A DNA stretch of 64,000 nucleotides, taken from Flavobacteriales bacterium. GTDB taxonomy: Bacteria > Bacteroidota > Bacteroidia > Flavobacteriales_F > PHOS-HE28. Location of the stretch: assembly GCA_016699575.1 (NCBI GenBank), contig CP064979.1, positions 806,001 to 870,000 of the forward strand, given 5' to 3'. The notes below the pieces were generated by a model. That model ran no database searches, was not told the origin of the DNA, and saw nothing but the letters and a program-made list of their open reading frames with translations. Of the stretch, positions 8,173 through 15,600 are shown in pieces. Position numbers and translations under genes: made by a program. Each line of letters starts with the position of its first letter. Position 1 is the stretch's first letter.

Positions 8173-8994
8173 ATGAAGCGAACCCTACCCGTTGTCGCCA
8201 GCACCCTCCTCAGCGGAGCGCTCCTGGCCCAAGCCAACAACTACCCCACCGGAAGCACCGTGGCGGACTTCACTGTAACCGATACCGAGGGCGTGCAGCA
8301 CAGTCTGTACGACATCACTGGCCAGGGCAAATACGTCATCCTCGATTTCTTCTTCGACACCTGCCCGCCCTGCCAGGCCACGCAGACATACTTCAACCAA
8401 CTGCACGAGACCTACGGTTGCAACGATGGCGACCTCTTCGTGATGTCCATGAACAATGGCACGGACAGCAATGCCGAAGTGATCGCGTACGAAGCCGCTT
8501 ACGGCGGCACCTACTCGCACTCCCCCGCGGTCGGTATCGAGGGCGGTTGTGCAGCGGTTGATGCGGCGTTCGGCGTGAGCGCCTACCCGACCTACTGCCT
8601 CATCGGCCCTGACAACATCATGAAGAACAACGATATCTGGCCCGTGAGCGACATGAGCACCTTCGTGGCCGCGTTCCCTGCTGGCAGCAACATCGATGTG
8701 ATGAGCTGCGCCGTGGGCGTTGACGAATCTGGCGAGCTGGCCTTCACGTCCGTGTTCCCCACGCCGAGCACCGGCCTCATCACCGTTTCCGTTGAAACGG
8801 CCGCAGCCCGCAACCTGAGCGTGGAAGTGTACGACCTCCTCGGCAAGCGCGTGATGATCGAGAACCTCGGCACGCTGGGCAATGGCGCACAGCGCACCAT
8901 GGACCTCACCACGTTGGCGGACGGCGACTACATCCTGAAGCTGCTGGCCAATGGCCAGGTGCACGACGTGACCCGCGTGGCCCTGAGCCGCTGA
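8173..8994 (+). CDS. Secreted thioredoxin-like (TlpA/redoxin) protein with T9SS sorting domain
   Basis: 273 residues from the ATG at 8173, beginning with a signal peptide (KRTLPVVASTLLSGALLAQA). Residues ~24-165 form a redoxin fold with the active site DTCPPCQ (Cys64, Cys67) and a cis-proline-like segment AYPTYCLI. Residues ~194-273 form a T9SS type-A C-terminal domain (VFPTPSTGLITVSVE...DGDYILKLLANGQVHDVTRVALSR). It should act as a thiol-disulfide oxidoreductase outside the cell or on the surface. An earlier in-frame start would remove the signal peptide and overlap the previous gene. A terminator follows 16 bp after the stop. Confidence 0.88.
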   Translation: MKRTLPVVASTLLSGALLAQANNYPTGSTVADFTVTDTEGVQHSLYDITGQGKYVILDFFFDTCPPCQATQTYFNQLHETYGCNDGDLFVMSMNNGTDSNAEVIAYEAAYGGTYSHSPAVGIEGGCAAVDAAFGVSAYPTYCLIGPDNIMKNNDIWPVSDMSTFVAAFPAGSNIDVMSCAVGVDESGELAFTSVFPTPSTGLITVSVETAAARNLSVEVYDLLGKRVMIENLGTLGNGAQRTMDLTTLADGDYILKLLANGQVHDVTRVALSR

Positions 8995-9010
8995 GCATTG
9001 CCCTTGCATG

Positions 9011-9040
9011 AAAAAGCCCCCGACGTGTCGGGGGCTTTTT
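9011..9040 (+). terminator. Rho-independent terminator
   Basis: AAAAAGCCCCCGAC (9011-9024), a short GT loop, then GTCGGGGGCTTTTT (9027-9040). It has perfect G+C pairing with flanking A and T tracts, so it can work in both directions. It ends the redoxin gene. Confidence 0.92.
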
Positions 9041-9067
9041 CGTTGGAGCTGGTCCTATCAAATCCAA

Positions 9068-9254
9068 ACCACGGATGAACGAAGAGGAACGGGGATGAAT
9101 GCCCCGGACTATCCGTGTTCATCCGTGTGCATCCTTGGTCAACTTCAACGCTGTTCTGACAAGCTGCGAATACAATTCAAACCACGGATGAACGGCGATG
9201 GACACGGATGAGACCCATCAGTATCCCCGTGGATCCATGTCCATCCGTGGTCAA
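9068..9254. repeat. Two copies of an ACCACGGATG-type palindromic intergenic repeat
   Basis: Copy 1 is at about 9068-9143 and copy 2 at about 9181-9254. Each starts ACCACGGATGAAC and ends with its approximate complement (CATCC.TGGTCAAC), with CACGGATG words inside, so each can fold into a long imperfect hairpin. The same wording is a known kind of dispersed intergenic repeat in several bacterial phyla. No coding frame is supported across 9041-9258. Confidence 0.75.
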
Positions 9255-9258
9255 CTCT

Positions 9259-11172
9259 TCACATCGTCACCGGCTCGCTCATCTTCTGCCAGTCGAGCAT
9301 CTCATCGATGGTGCGCACGCTGACGGCGTGGTAATTGGGCCGCGCTTGCTTGTAGATGCCACGCGCAACCACGGCTCCTCCTTCGGTCTTCATCAGTTCG
9401 GCGTACAGCGGCATCAGGAACTTGCGGCGGCCGATGCGCGTGAGGAAGTCGCTCAGCGCCACGTACGGGTCGCGGTAGTCGCTACGGATGCACACCTCGA
9501 ACCAAGCGGCTTGTATCTCCGTGTTGCCGCTGTTGGTGAAACCGAAAGTTCCGTCAAGTTCCTTCAGGCGCGGGTGTTCAACGGTTGTGGGCAGGTGGCG
9601 CAGGAAGTGCATCCATTGAAAGGGCGTCCATGCCTTCGTGGCAAGACCGTTGGCCGCAGTGCCGCTCTTCCACTTCGTCAGTTCGGCATCCACCAGCGCG
9701 AAGCGGCTGCTCACCGGTTGCAGCGCGGTACTGGGCAGGCCCGGGCCGTACACCCATTCATCCACGTTGAAGGCGATGCCGAGCGGTGAGAGCAGTTCCT
9801 TCTTCAGGTAGTCGAGGAAGCCTTCGGTGGTCATGCTCTGGAAGGCGAATCGATCGAAGTAGCCGCGCAGGAAGGGGTCGAACTTCTCGCGACCTGTCGC
9901 TGCTTCCAGCGCGGTGAGGAAGGCGTAGCCCTTCTCGTACGCCACGTCCGTCATGCCGTCGTCGGGGTTGCGGCCGCCGAGGTCCAGTTTCAGTTTGGTG
10001 TCGGCATGCATGCTGTCGGCTTCCAGCTGGTGCATGGTGCGCATCAGTTCCTGGCGACCGAGCACGGCGAGCATCTGCGCATAGTCGGTGCCGTAAAGCT
10101 TCTCGCAGATGCGCTTTTCGAAGTACACCGTGAAGCCTTCGTTCAGCCAGAAGTCGTCCCAGGTGGCGTTGGTCACCAGGTTGCCGCTCCAGCTATGCGC
10201 CAGCTCGTGCGCGATGAGCGCCACCAGCGAGCCATCGCCCGCGATGATGGTGGGCGTGGCGAACGTGAGCATGGGGTTTTCCATACCGCCGAATGGGAAA
10301 CTGGGCGGCAGTACGATGACATCGTAGCGGCCCCACCGGTAAGGACCGTAGAGTTCTTCGGCGGCGGCTACCATGCGCTCCATGTCCACGAACTCCTTGG
10401 CGGCCTTCTCCACCATGCCGGGTTCGGCGTACACGCCTGTGCGCCCGCCCACGCTGCGGAAGTCAAGGTCGCCGACGGCCAGTGCGATGAGGTACGGCGG
10501 TATGGGCTGCTTCATGCTGAAGCTGTAGGTACCATCGGCGCTGCGCTCGGTGCTATTGGTGGCGCTCATCACGGCCATGAGCTCGCTGGGCACGCGCACG
10601 CGGGCATCGTATGTGATGCGGATGCCTGGGCTGTCCTGCACGGGGATCCACGTGCGTGTGAGGATGGCCTGCCCTTGCGTGAAAAGGAAGGGATGCTTCT
10701 TGTCGCCGGTCTGCTGCGGCGACAACCATTGCAGTGCAGCAGCATCAGGGCCGGTGGTGTAGTCGATGCTCACGCGCTCCACGTCCTTGCCGATGTCCAC
10801 CATGAGCGCGCGACCGAGGAAGGTCTGCTCACCGAGCTGGTAGTTGAGCGCGTTGCCCATGCCGTCCTTCACGGCGCGGATCTCCATGCCGCCATCGGTG
10901 TCGAACACAATGTGGCCTTTGCCGTGATTGGTGATGCCATAGGTGGCGGTGCCATTGATCCGGTGCGCGGCCATATCCACGGCGAGCTCCAGGTCCAGGT
11001 GCTTGATCACCGCCTCCTCGGGGGTGCTTGCGCTGTGCTTGTCCATGGCGGTGGTGGGGGCTGGGGCGCCGGTGGTGTCATCGGCGCGTTGTTCTGGGGC
11101 GCCGCAGGAGGAAAGGCCTATGGCAAGGGCCAGCGCGTTGCCGACGGAAATGAGTTGAAAAGAGGGTCGCAT
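9259..11172 (-). CDS. M1-family aminopeptidase lipoprotein (leukotriene-A4-hydrolase type)
   Basis: 637 residues from the ATG complementary to 11170-11172. A lipoprotein signal ends at IGLSSC. The M1 exopeptidase motif FPFGGMENPM is at ~295 and the zinc site HELAHSWSGN...LNEGFTVYFE (HExxH-x18-E) at ~320-345. A C-terminal alpha-helical domain of the LTA4-hydrolase kind is at ~500-637. It removes N-terminal amino acids from peptides, here probably in the periplasm or outer membrane. Catalytic residues look intact. The start is placed at the signal peptide; the extended upstream frame has no signal. Confidence 0.93.
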   Translation of the reverse strand: MRPSFQLISVGNALALAIGLSSCGAPEQRADDTTGAPAPTTAMDKHSASTPEEAVIKHLDLELAVDMAAHRINGTATYGITNHGKGHIVFDTDGGMEIRAVKDGMGNALNYQLGEQTFLGRALMVDIGKDVERVSIDYTTGPDAAALQWLSPQQTGDKKHPFLFTQGQAILTRTWIPVQDSPGIRITYDARVRVPSELMAVMSATNSTERSADGTYSFSMKQPIPPYLIALAVGDLDFRSVGGRTGVYAEPGMVEKAAKEFVDMERMVAAAEELYGPYRWGRYDVIVLPPSFPFGGMENPMLTFATPTIIAGDGSLVALIAHELAHSWSGNLVTNATWDDFWLNEGFTVYFEKRICEKLYGTDYAQMLAVLGRQELMRTMHQLEADSMHADTKLKLDLGGRNPDDGMTDVAYEKGYAFLTALEAATGREKFDPFLRGYFDRFAFQSMTTEGFLDYLKKELLSPLGIAFNVDEWVYGPGLPSTALQPVSSRFALVDAELTKWKSGTAANGLATKAWTPFQWMHFLRHLPTTVEHPRLKELDGTFGFTNSGNTEIQAAWFEVCIRSDYRDPYVALSDFLTRIGRRKFLMPLYAELMKTEGGAVVARGIYKQARPNYHAVSVRTIDEMLDWQKMSEPVTM

Positions 11173-11282
11173 ATGGGGCGGCGAAAGTAGAGCGTGCTTG
11201 GAGGGTTGCCAGGGATTGGTCTCGCCGTAGATGTTCCGCAGCTCTGGGACCGTGCCCTCGTAGCGCCAACTGGGGCGTACGG

Positions 11283-11615
11283 TTAACCCAACCACTTCTT
11301 GAGCCTTGTCCGCATCTCAGCGAGCGTACCCGGCGAGACCTCGCCGATGGCTCCTTGGACCGCCTTGTCAGGCAACGTGGTGAGTTGGGCAACACGCAAC
11401 ACGCTTTCCATGCGCAAGCCCGTCCGGTGGAAGTCGGGATGCTGAGCACCGATGACGATGTCCAGATCCGGAACTGCCCGGTGGAGTTGCGAACTAACAG
11501 CACAGACGAGCCAGTCGTTGAACGGAGGCACTACGCCGATGATCACCGCGGGCCGCATCTTCCGCTGTCCATCGCTTTGCACGAAGGACCACCGCACCAC
11601 GTCGCCGGGTTTCAT
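11283..11615 (-). CDS. PemK/MazF-family toxin (putative endoribonuclease)
   Basis: 110 residues starting MKPGDVVRWSFVQSDGQRKMRPAVII, the typical beginning of the MazF/PemK fold (PGDV and K/R-RPAVII). It continues with CAVSSQLH and ends TLAEMRTRLKKWLG, as in family members. MazF-type toxins cut mRNA at specific short sequences. The start codon overlaps the stop of the upstream antitoxin gene (ATGA), the normal cassette arrangement. The toxic activity itself is inferred. Confidence 0.85.
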   Translation of the reverse strand: MKPGDVVRWSFVQSDGQRKMRPAVIIGVVPPFNDWLVCAVSSQLHRAVPDLDIVIGAQHPDFHRTGLRMESVLRVAQLTTLPDKAVQGAIGEVSPGTLAEMRTRLKKWLG

Positions 11616-11857
11616 TCCCCGTAGTTCGGATTGGGCTCCTTCAGCACCAGCCCACTGATGTCCGGCTCGTCCTCGCCGTAGGCTGCCCCACCGAAAACGC
11701 TGGCCGCAGCAACGAGATCCTCGTCGTGTTCTTCCTTGGACTGCACGGGCTTGGCGCGGAGCAGCTCGAGCAAGCGCTTCACCTTGGCCAGCACGCTCGC
11801 ATCGTTCGTGTTCACGAGTTGCTGCACGAGTTCGAGCTTCAGTGCCTGAATATCCAT
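11612..11857 (-). CDS. Cognate antitoxin of the PemK/MazF toxin (81 residues)
   Basis: An 81-residue acidic protein (MDIQALKLELVQQLVNTND...) starting at the ATG complementary to 11855-11857. The N-terminal ~45 residues are a helical segment (LKLELVQQLVNTNDASVLAKVKRLL) of the kind seen in small Bacteroidota antitoxins. The C-terminus is acidic (DEDLVAAASVFGG...DEPDISGLVLKEPNPNYGE), suited to wrapping the toxin. Its stop overlaps the toxin start by ATGA. Assignment rests mainly on context. Confidence 0.75.
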   Translation of the reverse strand: MDIQALKLELVQQLVNTNDASVLAKVKRLLELLRAKPVQSKEEHDEDLVAAASVFGGAAYGEDEPDISGLVLKEPNPNYGE

Positions 11858-12085
11858 GGTCTTCAAAAGTATGGGCTCGCACGGGTTGATGCGGGCTGAA
11901 AAAAGAGACAACCCTGCACGGATCGTATACGCTGCGAACAAGGAGGCCGGAGAGAGCAGGCTGTATGGTAAGGGTGCGATGCAAGACGGGCCTGGAGGCC
12001 CAAGACCCGGGGACACTCCGCTAAGCAGAGCCGAGGCCCACCGCTTAAAGCGCAGAGCACTGCGCGAGCGTGTGCAGAAAAATTG

Positions 12086-12424
12086 CTACGGCTTCGGGCT
12101 GGACGAATTGAACAGCGGTAGTACGACCATCGTGTCGTGAGTCTGTTGAGTGGTCAGACTCAGACCACTGCCGAACACCTTCACGGTGACTTTCACGTCC
12201 CCCTCAGCTCCGGGTTCGCTTTCCATGACCATCACAACATCCGTGTTATTCGGCCTCAATAGGAGTGTATACGTCAGTTTCCCAGTGACCAGTGTCGTCC
12301 CATCCTCCGGTCCGCCTCCAGTGAACACGCAAGACTTGCATTCCACGGTCACATCGGCGATAAGGTTTTGAGCCTCGACGAATGAGGCCGTCACAAGGAA
12401 GAGAGAAACAAGCACGGCTTTCAT
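12086..12424 (-). CDS. Small secreted protein of unknown function
   Basis: 112 residues with a clear signal peptide (KAVLVSLFLVTASFVEA-Q). The mature part contains two Cys in VECKSCVFTGG and a beta-rich stretch (GKLTYTLLLRPNNTDVVMVM...DVKVTVKVFGSG). The RPNNT and DVKVTVKVF segments resemble VKPNNT and NVEIRVFLDG in the small protein at 22280-22609, so a distant relation is possible. No partner gene is adjacent. The preceding 228 bp (11858-12085) hold the promoter region of the toxin-antitoxin pair and nothing else recognisable. Confidence 0.65.
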   Translation of the reverse strand: MKAVLVSLFLVTASFVEAQNLIADVTVECKSCVFTGGGPEDGTTLVTGKLTYTLLLRPNNTDVVMVMESEPGAEGDVKVTVKVFGSGLSLTTQQTHDTMVVLPLFNSSSPKP

Positions 12425-12616
12425 CGACCTGGGGGTTAACGTGGGGTGCGGATGCCGCGACTAAGAAAAGAATTTGGGATCGCATGTGGGGGCGGCGAAA
12501 GTGGCAGGACAGGCAGCGACCCGACGCAAGAACAGGCACATACAACAATAGCTCGAGCCGCCCTTCCGTTCATCCCTACGCCGCCTACCTTTCCTCCCCC
12601 TACTTCTTAACCGGCC

Positions 12617-15600
12617 ATGTTAGCCACCCACCGTTTGCTGCGCGCATCCTTGCGCGCTTTCGTCATTTGTGCCACCCTCATTGCCTGCAAGCCGGAGCAC
12701 AAGCCCTTCGAACCGGACAACGCCTATGTGCCGTACATACCGGCGTTCACCTACGGGCACATCGGCGCGCGCTCACCCATCCTCGTGCGGCTGGCGGAGG
12801 ACCATGCGTGGAAGGACACCAGCGAGACCGCCATCCAGGAGCTCTTCGACCTGAGCCCCGATGTGGAAGGCACCGTGGAATGGACCGACCACAACACGCT
12901 TGCCTTCCGCCCGAAGGAGCGCCTGAAGAGCGGCGCCGACTACCAGGTGGAATTCCACCTCGGCAAGATCATGGAGGTGCCCGATGCTTTCGAGGAGTTC
13001 AAGTTCCAGGTAAGCATCATACAGCAGGAACTGGACGTGAAGGTCACCGACCTGCAACCGCTCAGCAGCACCGACCTCACGTGGCAGCGCGTGCTGGCCA
13101 GCGCCTACACCAGCGATGATGCGACCGGCCAGGATGTGGAAGGCTGCGTGAAGGCCGTGCAAGGCAAACGCGAGCTCTCGCTGTCGTGGGAGCATGAAGC
13201 GAACGGGCAGTTCCACCGCTTCAGCATCGACAGCGTGCAGCGCGGCGACGCGCCGGACAGTTTGCGCATCACCTATAACGCCGAGAAGATCGACGGCCTC
13301 GCCGACAGCAGCTTCTGGTTCCGCGTGCCGGCCATCGGCGACCTGCAGCTCATCAGCGCCACCACCACCAGCGCCGAAGAACAGTATGCCACCCTCCTCT
13401 TCAGCGATCCGCTCGACGCTACGCAGGACCTCAGCGGCCTAGCGGGCATCGCCGGGCAGGAGAACGTGCGCCTCTCCATCGACGGCAACCGCCTGATCAT
13501 GTACCCCGAGCAGCGCCTCAGCGGCAACCACCAAGGCTTCGTGGCGCAGGGCCTCGCCAACGTGAACAAGCGCACGCTGGGCAAGGACATCAGTGTGGAC
13601 CTCAGCTTCGAGGACATCAAACCTGCCATCCGCCTCGTGGGCAAAGGCACCATCCTGCCCAGCACCGATGGCCTGCTCTTCCCCTTCGATGCCGTGAACA
13701 TCAACGCGGTGGAAGTCCGCATCATCAAGATCTACGAAGACAACGTGGCACAGTTCCTTCAGGTGAACGACATGGAAGGCGAACGCGAACTGGCGCGCGT
13801 GGGGCGCCAAGTGCTGCACCGCATCATTCCGTTGCAAGGCAAGAGCGCACCGAAGCTCGGCAAGTGGAACCGCCACTACCTCGACCTCGCCACCCTCATC
13901 AACACCGAACCCGGCGCCATCTACCGCGTGGTGCTCGACTTCCGCCGCGAGCACAGCATCTACCCCTGCGAGGGCGACAAGGCGAAGCAGCAGGTGATCA
14001 GCGCGCCCATCGACATCGACGATGCCGACGACGGCCAGTGGGACCACGCCGAGAGCTACTACTACTACGAGGACTACGACGAGTATTACCAGGACGAGGA
14101 CTACGAGTGGAACAAGCGCACCGACCCGTGCAACGCCGCGTACTACTCGCAATCGCACAGCGTGAGCCGCAACATCCTCGCGAGCGACATCGGCCTCATT
14201 GCCAAGCGCGGCAACGACGGCAGCATGCTCATTGCCGTGAGCGACCTGAAGAGCACCGCGCCCATGAGCGGCGTGAAAGTGGAAGTGCTGGACCTGCAGC
14301 GAAAGAGCCTGGCATCGCTCGTCACCGACGGCGAAGGTTTGGTGACCGTGCCGAAAGCGAAGCACCGTCCGTTCCTGGTGGTGGCCAGCAAGGGCACGCA
14401 GAAAGGGTACCTGAAACTCGATGACGGCAGCTCGCTCTCGCTGAGCGAATACTCCGTGGAAGGCGAATACGTGGAGCGCGGCCTGAAGGGCTTCATCTAC
14501 GGCGAACGCGGCGTGTGGCGCCCGGGCGATTCGCTGTTCCTGAGCTTCATGCTGCAGGACCCGCGCAACACCCTGCCGAAGGACCATCCGGTGACCCTTG
14601 AGATCACCGATGCACGCGGCCGATTGGACCAGAAGCACGTACGCACCAGTTCGGTGAACAACGTGTACGCCTTCCGCTGCGCGACAAGTCCTGATGCACC
14701 CACGGGCTTCTGGCATGCGCGCGTAACGGTCGGCGGCACCTCGTTCCACCACACGTTGCGCATCGAGACCATCAAGCCGAACCGCTTGAAGGTGCAGATC
14801 GATCTGCCCGAACGCATCACGACGATCAGCCGCAAGAAAGAACAAGTGCTGCAAGGCAACTGGCTGCATGGCTCACCCGCCAAGAACCTGAAGGCACGCA
14901 CCACCGTGACGTTGACGCGCGGCTGGGCCGCCTTCAAGGGCTACGACGATTTCAACTTCGATGACCTGTACACGGGCGTGAACAGCGATGAGCGCACCGT
15001 GTTCGATGGTCAGCTCGATGCCACGGGCAAGGCGGTGTTCCCGATGGACATCACCTTCAATGGCCGCGCACCGGCAGCGGTGAACGCCAACTTCGTCACG
15101 CGCATTTTCGAGGCCGGTGGCGATGCGAGCATGGACAACCAGCGCGCCACCTATTACCCCTACGCCAGCTACGCCGGCATACAGGCGCCCGACCCGAAGA
15201 ACGCGTGGGGCACCCTGCGCACGGACACCAACTACATGTTCACGGCGGTGGCCATCGACCCCGATGGCAAGCCACTGGCTGGGCATGCGCTGAAGGCCAC
15301 CGTGTACAAGATGGAGCGCGACTGGTGGTGGGATGGCGGCTACGATGAAGCCGCGAGCTACGTGACCAGTCCGAGCGTGCGCATGGAAAGCACCCAGGAC
15401 GTGGTGACCGATGCCAAGGGCCGCGTGAAAGTGAAAGTGCGCGTGGACCGCCCGAAGTGGGGCCGCTTCATCGTGCGCATTACCGATCAGGCCAGCGGCC
15501 ACAGCACCGCCAGCAACGTGTACTTCGATTGGCCCGGCTACGAAGGCCGCAGCCGTCGCGACGCGCCCGAGCAGGCCGCCATGCTCAACTTCAACAGCGA

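Noticed and set aside
11173..11282. In-frame extension upstream of the M1 aminopeptidase (SWRYEGTVPELRNIYGETNP)
   Set aside because: It would bury the lipoprotein signal; it may be an old gene remnant but nothing supports that.
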